The notes below the pieces were generated by a model. That model was not told the DNA's origin. It did not search any database and saw only the letters and a list, made by a program, of their open reading frames with translations. 64,000 nt of DNA from Synechococcus sp. HK05 (GTDB lineage: Bacteria; Cyanobacteriota; Cyanobacteriia; PCC-6307; Cyanobiaceae), in the NCBI RefSeq assembly GCF_019104765.1, contig NZ_JAHRXJ010000010.1, positions 117,034-181,033 of the forward strand, in the 5' to 3' direction. Both the position numbers and the translations under genes were made by a program. Positions within the stretch are counted from its first letter, which is position 1. Every line of letters begins with the position of its first letter. Below are positions 44,859-52,947 of this stretch, in pieces.

Positions 44859-46117
44859 GCGGCGGCCCCAGCGATCTGCTCAGCGCGAGGCGTCGCGGCA
44901 GTGTTCGCCTAGCTGCGGCTGTTGCTGCCGCGATCACGGCCCTGGCCGTGCTGGGCCGCAGCAGTGATCCAGCCTCCAAACCGCTACCAGCCAGCGTCAC
45001 TGTGGGGGCGGCCATCGCCCTCACCGGCAACGCCAACCTCTACGGGCAGGACCAACGCATGGGCCTAGCGCTTGCCCAGCAATGGTTGTCCAGCACCGCC
45101 CAGCCGCGGCCCATGCGGTTGCAGCTGGAAGACGGGGCATCGGATGAACCCAGCGCCATCGCTGCGTTCAATTTGTTGATCCGTAGGGGTGTGATCGCCC
45201 TGATTGGCCCCACCCTCTCCCAGCAAGCCTTCGCCGCCGATCCGATCGCCCAGCGCCAAGGCGTCCCTGTTGTCGCTCCCTCCAACACCGCCCAGGGCAT
45301 TCCGCAGATCGGCTCCTTCATCAGCCGGGTGTCAGCCCAGAGCTCGGTGATCGCGCCGCTCTCCCTCGATGAAGCGCTGGAACGGGATCCCGAGATCAGC
45401 CGCGTTGCGGTGTTTTTCGCCCAAGACGACGCTTACAGCACCGCCGAAACGGCGATTTTCCAAAAGGCTTTGGCCCAAAGGGGCCTCACACCGGTCAGCG
45501 TCCAGCGCACCCAACTGGCCGACAACGACTTCCAGAACCCAATCACAGCCGCCCTGCAGCAGAAGCCGCAGCTGGTGGTGATCTCAGCTCAAGCCGTGGA
45601 TGGCGGCAACCTGATCCGTCAACTACGGGAGCTGGGCTACCGCGGCCAGATTGTGGTAGGCAACGGCCTCAACACGCCCAACATCTATCCAATCTGCCAA
45701 CGCTGGTGCGACGGCGTGCTGATCGCCCAGGCCTACAGCCCCGACCTCAACACCCCGATCAATCAAACCTTCCGGCGCCTGTTCCAAGAGGCCAATGGCA
45801 ACAGCACCCCCGGGCAGATCACGGCCCAGGCCTGGACCGCTTACCAGGTGCTGTTCGAGGCGCTACAGCGACTGCAGGAGCGCGGTGGGCTGGACGGTGT
45901 GACCTTGGGTGAGGCCCGGCGGCGGCTGATGCAGGAATTACTCGCAGGGACCTACGACACGCCCTTGGGTCCCATTCATTTCCGCCCTGATGGGGAAGTG
46001 GTGCAAGGCCGTTTTTATGTGGCTGTGGTCACGATGGAGGCCAACGGACGCGATGGCCGCTTCCGCTTGGTGCGCAGCATTGATGTGAACACCGCTGCCG
46101 GAGGCCCCACACCATGA
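44837..46117 (+). CDS. Branched-chain/neutral amino-acid ABC transporter substrate-binding protein
   Basis: A 426-residue periplasmic binding protein of type I fold. After a basic N-terminus and hydrophobic signal ([17 protein letters not shown]) the binding domain shows [54 protein letters not shown] and [20 protein letters not shown], family features of LivJ/NatB-type proteins. The ATG at 44837 overlaps hemL by 22 bases. Its stop overlaps the livH start by four bases. It begins a five-gene transporter; substrates are probably leucine/valine-type or neutral amino acids, not urea. Confidence 0.88.
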   Translation: MLRRGGLSGGPSDLLSARRRGSVRLAAAVAAAITALAVLGRSSDPASKPLPASVTVGAAIALTGNANLYGQDQRMGLALAQQWLSSTAQPRPMRLQLEDGASDEPSAIAAFNLLIRRGVIALIGPTLSQQAFAADPIAQRQGVPVVAPSNTAQGIPQIGSFISRVSAQSSVIAPLSLDEALERDPEISRVAVFFAQDDAYSTAETAIFQKALAQRGLTPVSVQRTQLADNDFQNPITAALQQKPQLVVISAQAVDGGNLIRQLRELGYRGQIVVGNGLNTPNIYPICQRWCDGVLIAQAYSPDLNTPINQTFRRLFQEANGNSTPGQITAQAWTAYQVLFEALQRLQERGGLDGVTLGEARRRLMQELLAGTYDTPLGPIHFRPDGEVVQGRFYVAVVTMEANGRDGRFRLVRSIDVNTAAGGPTP

Positions 46118-47055
46118 GCGCCGCGCTGCTGCAGATCCTGCTGAACGGCGCCGCCAGTGGCGGTGTGTATGCGCTGGTCGCCCTGGGCTACACGCTGATC
46201 TTTTCGGTGCTGGGGGTGATCAACTTCGCCCAGGGCGCCCTGTTCAGCCTGGGCGGCTACTTCACCTTTCTGCTGATGGGCGGGCGGATTGGGGTGAACG
46301 GCGCCCTACCGGGCTGGCATCTGCCCGTAGCCTTGCCGTTCTGGATGGCGCTGCTGCTGGCTGCCATCGGAGCTGGTGTGGTTGCCCTACTGGTGGAACG
46401 GGTGGCCTTCGCACCGCTGCGCCGCCGCGGTGCCGACCCCCTGCTGTCGCTGATCACCAGCTTGGGCGCTGGCGTGGTGCTGGTGAATCTTCTGCAGATC
46501 CTGATGGGTGCCGAGGGGTATGCGTTCCCCTCTGGATCAGCGGCACTGGCGGGCCTACCAGAGGCACTGTTCATCGGCGGCGCCCGGATCCGCACCGTGC
46601 AAGTGGTGCTGCTGTTGATCTCGGCACTGGCCGTGGCAGCACTCACGCTCTGGCTGGAGCGGAGCCGCACAGGCCAGGCCATGCGAGCGGTGGCCGAAGA
46701 TCCCACCGCCGCAAGGTTGATGGGCATCAACAGCGGAGCCATCGTTCGGCTCGCCTTCCTGCTCAGCGGCATGCTGGCCGGGCTGGGTGGGGGCCTGACC
46801 GGGCTCAGCGTGAGCCTGGCCGGTCCCTACTTCGGTATCAGCTTCGGCCTCAAGGGCCTGGCGGTGCTGGTGTTGGGCGGCTTGGGCAGCGTGCCAGGCG
46901 CGATCGCCGGCGGCTTGCTGATGGGCCTCGCCGAGGCTCTGATTCCCTCAGAAGCCTCCGGTTGGCGCGATGCGCTGGCCTTCGCCGTGCTGTTCGCTGT
47001 TCTGGTGCTGCGCCCCAGTGGCCTGCTGGGGCGTCGCCTGATGGAGAAAGTCTGA
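46114..47055 (+). CDS. livH: Branched-chain amino-acid ABC transporter permease, LivH-type
   Basis: A 313-residue membrane protein with about eight helices. It starts [20 protein letters not shown], with VALGYTLIFSVLGVINFAQG as the typical LivH opening, and has SGMLAGLGGGLTGLSVSLAG and FGLKGLAVLVLGGLGSVPGA, the conserved cytosolic loop that contacts the ATPase. The gene overlaps the binding-protein gene by four bases and is followed three bases later by livM. Confidence 0.92.
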   Translation: MSAALLQILLNGAASGGVYALVALGYTLIFSVLGVINFAQGALFSLGGYFTFLLMGGRIGVNGALPGWHLPVALPFWMALLLAAIGAGVVALLVERVAFAPLRRRGADPLLSLITSLGAGVVLVNLLQILMGAEGYAFPSGSAALAGLPEALFIGGARIRTVQVVLLLISALAVAALTLWLERSRTGQAMRAVAEDPTAARLMGINSGAIVRLAFLLSGMLAGLGGGLTGLSVSLAGPYFGISFGLKGLAVLVLGGLGSVPGAIAGGLLMGLAEALIPSEASGWRDALAFAVLFAVLVLRPSGLLGRRLMEKV

Positions 47056-47058
47056 GCG

Positions 47059-47937
47059 ATGCCTGACAACGGCCTGTTGGTGCAGATGATCCTCGGCGCG
47101 CTGCTGGGCCTCTCGGTGTATCTGCCCATGGCTGCGGGCCAGCTCTCTCTGGCTACACCAGCCTTTTATGCGGTGGGCGGCACGCTGGCGGCCCTGATGG
47201 CCACCCACGCAGACCACCAGGGAACCATCAGCCTCGGCGCCGTTCTCTGGGAAATGGTGGTGGCTGGGGCGCTCACGGCAGCGTTGGCGGCACTGGTGGG
47301 GCTACCGGTGCTGCGCTTGCGGGGGATCTATCTGGCGATCGCCACGATCGCCCTCGTGGAAATTGTGCGGGTTGCGATCCTCAATCTTCCCTTCACCGGT
47401 GGCGCCACCGGCATCTTCGGCATCCCACAGCCGTTTGGGCAGCCGCTTGGCTACATCGGCCTCAGCGGCGGGCTGCTCGCCCTCGCCGGCTGGGGCTGTC
47501 AGCGGCTGGAGGGCAGTCGGTTGGGACGAGCCATGGCCGCCATCCGCGACGACGAGCTGGCCACCCGTTGCATGGGGATCAACACCACCCGCGTGAAGCT
47601 GACCGCCTTTGTGGCCAGTGCTGCCCTGGCGGGTGTGACGGGCGTGATCGCGGCGCACTACCTCAATACCTGGAACGCGAGGCAGGGCAGTTTCGACGTG
47701 GCGATCACCACGCTGGCCTTTGTCATCTTGGGGGGCTCGCGCAGCTGGCTCGGCCCCGTGATCGGCGGCCTGCTGCTCACCGCTCTACCGGAACTGCTCC
47801 GCCCCGTGGGTGATCTTCGCCTGGTGCTGTTCGGCCTGGTGATTTTGCTCGGGCCCGTGTTCTTCCCCCAGGGCCTGATCACCCCAGAGCTGCTGGAGAG
47901 GCTGGGCCGGTGGGATCTGCGGAGGCTGAAACCATGA
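47059..47937 (+). CDS. livM: Branched-chain amino-acid ABC transporter permease, LivM-type
   Basis: A 292-residue permease, with eight or so helices. Motifs LRGIYLAIATIALVEIVRVA, then GSRLGRAMAAIRDDELATRC and MGINTTRVKLTAFVASAALA are the LivM signature; AITTLAFVILGGSRSWLGPV matches the second loop. Its stop overlaps the livG ATG (ATGA). Forms a heterodimer with LivH in the inner membrane. Confidence 0.92.
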   Translation: MPDNGLLVQMILGALLGLSVYLPMAAGQLSLATPAFYAVGGTLAALMATHADHQGTISLGAVLWEMVVAGALTAALAALVGLPVLRLRGIYLAIATIALVEIVRVAILNLPFTGGATGIFGIPQPFGQPLGYIGLSGGLLALAGWGCQRLEGSRLGRAMAAIRDDELATRCMGINTTRVKLTAFVASAALAGVTGVIAAHYLNTWNARQGSFDVAITTLAFVILGGSRSWLGPVIGGLLLTALPELLRPVGDLRLVLFGLVILLGPVFFPQGLITPELLERLGRWDLRRLKP

Positions 47938-48659
47938 GCGAGCAGACGGCTCCTCTCGAACTGCAGGGCGTCAGCCGCCGCTTCGGCGGGCTGCAGGCCC
48001 TCAGCGAGGTGAGCTTCAGCGTGCAGGAGGGAGAGATCTTCGGGCTCATCGGGCCCAACGGCGCAGGGAAAACCACGTTGTTCAATCTGCTCTCGGGCGT
48101 CACACCACCTTCAAGCGGGGTGATCCGCTGGCGCGGCAAACCCTGCCATGGCCTCAGCCCAGACGCACTCAACCGCCTGGGCATTGCCCGCACCTTTCAA
48201 AACCTGCGACTGTTCGGTGGGCTCACAGTGCTGGAAAACGTGCTGGTCGCCCTGCACCACCAATCTGGAGCCCAGCTCGAACAGCAAGCCCTGGCCTTGC
48301 TGGAGGAGTTGGGATTGGCTGACTTGGCCGAGCGCCGAGCCGATGAACTCGCCTACGGCAACCGCCGCCGGCTGGAGATCGCCAGGGCCTTAGCCACCAA
48401 GCCAACACTGCTGCTGCTGGATGAACCCGCCGCCGGCATGAATCCCAGCGAAAAAGAACAGCTCTGCGCCTTGCTGGCTGAGATGCGGCAGCGCCATCAA
48501 CTCACCTTGATCGTGATTGAGCATCACGTGCCGCTGCTGATGCAGCTTTGCCAGCGCATGGCCGTGCTGGACTTTGGCCGGCTCATCGCCCTGGGCAACC
48601 CGGAACAGATCCGAACCGATCCCCGGGTGATCGAGGCCTACCTGGGGGGTGCCCGGTGA
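47934..48659 (+). CDS. livG: Branched-chain amino-acid ABC transporter ATP-binding protein, LivG-type
   Basis: A 241-residue ATPase. Walker A GPNGAGKTT, LivG-specific stretch ARTFQNLRLFGGLTVLENV, a signature LAYGNRRRLEIARALA (LivG proteins use YG instead of SGG), Walker B LLLLDEPAAGMNP and IEHHVPLLM. The ATG at 47934 overlaps the livM stop. It ends with a GTGA overlap with livF. Confidence 0.93.
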   Translation: MSEQTAPLELQGVSRRFGGLQALSEVSFSVQEGEIFGLIGPNGAGKTTLFNLLSGVTPPSSGVIRWRGKPCHGLSPDALNRLGIARTFQNLRLFGGLTVLENVLVALHHQSGAQLEQQALALLEELGLADLAERRADELAYGNRRRLEIARALATKPTLLLLDEPAAGMNPSEKEQLCALLAEMRQRHQLTLIVIEHHVPLLMQLCQRMAVLDFGRLIALGNPEQIRTDPRVIEAYLGGAR

Positions 48660-49375
48660 ACAGCATGGCTCTGCTGGAACTGGATCAGCTGCAGGTGCAC
48701 TACGGCAGTGTGCAGGCCTTGGCGGGCGTGTCGCTCCGGGTCAACCGCGGGGAGTTCGTGTGCCTGCTGGGCTCCAATGGAGCCGGCAAAAGCACAACCC
48801 TGAAGGCCATCTCGCGCCTCATACCGGCCACGGGTGGGCAACTTCGCTGGCGCGGCGGCGATCTGGCCGGCGTGCCAGCCCACCGCACCCTCAGGCTGGG
48901 GATCGGCCACTGCCCAGAGGGCCGGCGGCTGCTCAACCGCCAAACGGTGGCCTTCAACCTGGAGCTGGGCGCGTACCTCCGCCGCGACCGCGACGGCATC
49001 ACCCGCGATCTGGATCGCTGTTATGCGTTGTTCCCCCGCCTGGCGGAACGTCGGCGCCAGCAGGCTGGCTCACTCTCCGGTGGAGAGCAGCAGATGTTGG
49101 CGATCGCCCGCGCACTGATGGGCCAGCCTGAACTGCTGATGCTGGACGAGCCCAGCTTGGGGCTCGCTCCGAAACTGGTGGCGGAGGTGATGGCCGTGCT
49201 GGCCAACCTGCACGAGCAAGGGCAAACCATCCTGCTGGTGGAACAGAACGCCCAGGCCGCACTTGAGATTGCCGATCGCGGTTATGTGCTGGAGGCCGGG
49301 CGGCTGCAACTCGAAGGCTCGGCGAGGGATCTGCTTGGAAATGCCCAACTCAGAGCCGCGTATCTCGGTGAGTGA
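48656..49375 (+). CDS. livF: Branched-chain amino-acid ABC transporter ATP-binding protein, LivF-type
   Basis: A 239-residue ATPase pairing with LivG. Walker A GSNGAGKST, LivF-type GHCPEGRRLL region, signature LSGGEQQMLAIARALM, Walker B LLMLDEPSLGLAP and LLVEQNAQAALEIADRGYVL. GTG 48656 overlaps the livG stop (GTGA); ATG 48665 is the alternative. It completes a five-gene transporter. Confidence 0.93.
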   Translation: MNSMALLELDQLQVHYGSVQALAGVSLRVNRGEFVCLLGSNGAGKSTTLKAISRLIPATGGQLRWRGGDLAGVPAHRTLRLGIGHCPEGRRLLNRQTVAFNLELGAYLRRDRDGITRDLDRCYALFPRLAERRRQQAGSLSGGEQQMLAIARALMGQPELLMLDEPSLGLAPKLVAEVMAVLANLHEQGQTILLVEQNAQAALEIADRGYVLEAGRLQLEGSARDLLGNAQLRAAYLGE

Positions 49376-49443
49376 ACACGGGGCTGACAGACCTGAGCCT
49401 GCCCGCCAGAGTTTGCAAAGGATGATCTAAACCACGATCCGCC

Positions 49444-50598
49444 ATGATCAAAGCCTGCGTCGGCCTGGGTCGCGACTTATTAGCGAGCCGATGGAGCTTG
49501 CTGCTCATCTTCACCATTGCCGCTCTCTTTGCACACATCGATGAAGGCTTACCAATTAGCCAGCTGATCGGCTGGTTTGTGATCTGCGGGCTCGGGCTTG
49601 TGCCATTGGCTCGGATGATCGCTGAAATGGTGGAAGCCCTAGCCGACCGACTGGGCGATCGCATCGGTGGATTAATCAGCGTTGCCTTGGGCAACCTGGT
49701 GGAACTGGTGGTGTCCTTCACAGCGCTGGCCAGTGGCTTGTATCACCTGGTGGTGATCTCCGTGGCCGGAGCCGTGATCACCAATTGCCTGCTGGTGCTC
49801 GGTATCAGCACCTGCGTTGGAGCACGCAAGAAGGCAACCATCGAAATTCACCCCTACAGCACTGGGTTACAGAGCCAGCAGCTGCTGATCAGCACGATTT
49901 TCCTAGCAGTACCCACCGTCTTCCACCTCGCCACTCGCTTTTCAAAGCAAACAGCCGAAACGGCGATGCTCAGCGAAGGGAGCAATGTATTTGACAGCTT
50001 TGCAACGTATTCGCTGATCGTCTCAATCCTTGTCCTGGCCTTCTACCTCCTCTCGTTTGTCTACCAATTAGGCACAGGCAGGAGCCTGTACTTGCGCGAA
50101 GAGTCCGAGCAGCTCTTACCCCCAGAAGGGAAGAAAGAGCCCATCGCAAGCCTGATCATCATGCTTTTACTGATCAGCGTGGTGCTTGTTGGAGTTTCCG
50201 AGAATCTGGTTGAGTCCTTGCAGCTCATGGTTGATGGCGCACACCTCAACCCACTGTTTGTCGGTCTTTTCCTTTTGCCACTTTTTGGTTCATTCTCAGA
50301 AGCCCTGATCTCAGTGAAGGCAGCGGCCACTAACAGGATGGATCTGGCGATGGCCAGCACAGTTGAATCAAGCGTTCAACTGCTGTTGTTCGTGATGCCG
50401 TTGCTAGTAATTTGCGGTGTACCAATGGGGAGGTACTTGCATTTGGCCGTTCCAGTCACGTCGCTCTTCAGCCTTGGAGCAACGGTTCTAGCCGTCCATT
50501 GGATTACCGAAAACAGAAAACTGAGCTGGTATGAAGGCTCAATGCTGCTCACCCTCTATGCCGTGATCGCCGTTGGCACCTTCTTCCTCGCGGCGTAA
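49444..50598 (+). CDS. CaCA-superfamily cation/proton exchanger (Ca2+/H+-type)
   Basis: A 384-residue membrane protein with about eleven helices in two inverted halves around an acidic-basic loop (residues about 212-232, REESEQLLPPEGKKE). The first alpha-repeat is ALGNLVELVVSFTALASGLY (GNLVE at residues 83-87), the core of Ca2+/H+ antiporters. The second is FGSFSEALISVKAAA (GSFSE at 282-286), where the usual GN is replaced by GS, followed by MASTVESSVQ. It exports or sequesters cytosolic calcium or a similar ion with proton counterflow (inferred from family). Its stop overlaps the next ATG (TAATG), so translation of the first pseudo-ATPase is coupled. Base composition is lower in GC than the liv genes. 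Confidence 0.88.
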   Translation: MIKACVGLGRDLLASRWSLLLIFTIAALFAHIDEGLPISQLIGWFVICGLGLVPLARMIAEMVEALADRLGDRIGGLISVALGNLVELVVSFTALASGLYHLVVISVAGAVITNCLLVLGISTCVGARKKATIEIHPYSTGLQSQQLLISTIFLAVPTVFHLATRFSKQTAETAMLSEGSNVFDSFATYSLIVSILVLAFYLLSFVYQLGTGRSLYLREESEQLLPPEGKKEPIASLIIMLLLISVVLVGVSENLVESLQLMVDGAHLNPLFVGLFLLPLFGSFSEALISVKAAATNRMDLAMASTVESSVQLLLFVMPLLVICGVPMGRYLHLAVPVTSLFSLGATVLAVHWITENRKLSWYEGSMLLTLYAVIAVGTFFLAA

Positions 50599-52721
50599 TG
50601 GAGCCCACCAGATCCAATAACGCATCGTGGATCATCCGCAGCAAGCTACCAGGAAGGCTGCGAGTTTCTTGTAGCGACCTTGCCCATTCAAATCTATTGC
50701 GCCATCACTGCGCAGTCACGCTGAATGCTTGCCACTGGGTACACCAATTCAGAATCAATCCGCTGAATGGCAACCTCATCCTGCATTTCCCAACGCAGCG
50801 CAGCAAGCTCGTACCGCAGCTCTTGGAGAGATCACTCTCCATAGATGAGGTCAACAATGTCGACCTTGAAGACATTGCCAAGATCGGCGAAGGCTGGCGC
50901 TCGAGTGAAGAGAGCCGAGCTGCAATCCGGCATGCCATGCGCTTCGGCGCACTTTTGGTAGCCGATGCTTTCCTACCGATTCCAGCCTTCATCATGATCG
51001 GGGGAGCGGCACTCTCTCTCACCCCAACACTCAAAGAAGTGATCACGCATTGGAGGCATAAGCGGGAACTATCTCCAGAATCGCTTGAACTCGCCTTTGC
51101 TGGAGCGCTGATTAGCCAAGGTCACGCGAGCGAAACGCTACTCGATATCGTGCTTGGCGACAGCAGCAATGCGATCGCGGGCATGGCCGCTGGGGAAGAC
51201 GAGCCCCACAGCAAATCACGAGAATTTTTCAGATATATCAGCGAAGAAGTGAGCCTGGAGCCAGCGGGCAAGCGAAAGGCAAGGATTCCACTCAAGAATG
51301 CAAAGATTGGAGACACCTATCGCATCGGCTCCCACGCCCACGTGTATCTCAGGAGCACGGTGATCGAGGGCGAACTGATCGTGATCAACCGACTATTCGA
51401 TGGAGACTGGAGGCCATATATCCTCAAAAGAGGCGATACAGCTCACCCTGGAGCCCTGATCATCAAAGGAGACGCCACCCTTGAAGTGAAGAAGGAAATT
51501 AGTGATCACATTCATTTCATTGAGGCTTTTAGCCAAGATCGCTCGAATGAGCATCAAGCCAACATCGCCACCACAATCGAGACGCTGAACGCCAAGCTCA
51601 CTCCAATACTGCTGGGTGCCGGAGCGATCATGACCGGATTCGGCGCAGCAGAACGAGCGCTTGGACTGCTTCAGTTCACACCCTATCAATCCTGGAAATC
51701 GATACGAACAAGTGCACGACTCACCGCGATTTACAATCTCGGCTTGCAAGGCATTCACTTCAATAACATCGACAGCCTGCTCACGATCGGGAAAGCCAAA
51801 CATATCATCATCAGCCGAAGCTGCCTGGACCGCATCGGTGGTATCAAAACACGCGAACATGTGAATCGCGATAGCGGAACACGCAAAGGGGAGCTTCTAC
51901 GCATCCTCGCCGGCGTGCAGAATTATCTCACGAACACAGATCACGTGAAGATATGGTCTGATCAATTGAGCCATATCCCCAACCCTGCTGAGATTCAAAG
52001 CATTCAGCTGGGCAACCTCCTCACCGAAGGATGGCTGGTTGAACTGAGCAACGGGCGACAACTCACCATCCACGAACAACCCCAGACTCCCGACCATATC
52101 CCCCAATCTCACCTTGACCCCCTGGAGATCAACGAAAATGGAAATCTCCTAGGCCATGTTGAACTGGTTACGACACCTGGAAGCGACTGGATAGCAGCCT
52201 GCCGAGCATTAAAAGACATCGGAACCAACATCCATATCGTAGGCAGTGATACTCGAAACAGGATGCTTGAGATCGCACATTCTTTAGAGATCAAGGAGGC
52301 CTCAGATCTCCACGGCAGCATGGATGCAAAAGAAAGGCTTGACCTTGTCCAAACATTGCAGAGCAAGGGTGGGGCCGTGATCTATGTTGGCTATCTTCTG
52401 TGCGACCTTCCTGCACTCACAGCCGCAGACGTTTCCATGTGCATCGATGTTGATTCTGACAGCGCTGTCACCGGAGCTGTCTGCGATATCCGGCTTGGTG
52501 CAGATCCACAATGGCTAGCCAGACTCATCCAAATCAGCCGCAGACTTGAACGCACAGAGGCAAGCAACTTCAACATGATCTCAAGCTGTAGCATTGCAAC
52601 GGGCGTTGCCGCAACAGCTGGGCTCGTGAGCCCCCTCAGCACCGTGCTGCTATCCAACATCCCGATGTTCCTAGCCGAATTGCGCAATATCGCCAGCACA
52701 CAAAGCAATCCATCAGCATAA
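50598..52721 (+). CDS. Degenerate P-type ATPase-like membrane protein, copy 1 (pseudo-ATPase)
   Basis: A 707-residue protein laid out like a P1B-type ATPase but without its catalytic residues. Residues 10-65 form an HMA-like domain with basic residues in the first strand (IIRSKLPGRLRV), then a hydrophobic region (114-145), an actuator-like domain (235-300), a hydrophobic region (333-360), a P/N-domain-like part (395-615) and C-terminal helices (655-695). Expected DKTGTLT reads SRSCLDR (406-412, aligned through GKAKHIIIS); GDGxND reads GYLLCD (598-603) though PALTAADV remains; TGES reads EGEL (257-260); the CPC ion site reads FTP (360-362). It should not be phosphorylated or pump ions. Coupled to the exchanger by TAATG. 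Confidence 0.82.
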   Translation: MEPTRSNNASWIIRSKLPGRLRVSCSDLAHSNLLRHHCAVTLNACHWVHQFRINPLNGNLILHFPTQRSKLVPQLLERSLSIDEVNNVDLEDIAKIGEGWRSSEESRAAIRHAMRFGALLVADAFLPIPAFIMIGGAALSLTPTLKEVITHWRHKRELSPESLELAFAGALISQGHASETLLDIVLGDSSNAIAGMAAGEDEPHSKSREFFRYISEEVSLEPAGKRKARIPLKNAKIGDTYRIGSHAHVYLRSTVIEGELIVINRLFDGDWRPYILKRGDTAHPGALIIKGDATLEVKKEISDHIHFIEAFSQDRSNEHQANIATTIETLNAKLTPILLGAGAIMTGFGAAERALGLLQFTPYQSWKSIRTSARLTAIYNLGLQGIHFNNIDSLLTIGKAKHIIISRSCLDRIGGIKTREHVNRDSGTRKGELLRILAGVQNYLTNTDHVKIWSDQLSHIPNPAEIQSIQLGNLLTEGWLVELSNGRQLTIHEQPQTPDHIPQSHLDPLEINENGNLLGHVELVTTPGSDWIAACRALKDIGTNIHIVGSDTRNRMLEIAHSLEIKEASDLHGSMDAKERLDLVQTLQSKGGAVIYVGYLLCDLPALTAADVSMCIDVDSDSAVTGAVCDIRLGADPQWLARLIQISRRLERTEASNFNMISSCSIATGVAATAGLVSPLSTVLLSNIPMFLAELRNIASTQSNPSA

Positions 52722-52947
52722 ATAGCCTCATGCCGTAATTTGACAGCACCTTAGGATTGAGCGCACTTGGTCCAGCAAGTTCAAAGTAGTTAGAAACAGC
52801 AGTTTGCTTGTTACAGAAGCAACAACAGCAGCCTGGCTTAGCTGGCTGGCTACCCAGGTACGAGCACACCAAAAGCGGGGCTAGCAAGCTCGCTACTGAC
52901 AAACGAAGCGATTCCCGGCAAACTGAGAGCAGCCGCGAGCGCAAGGC

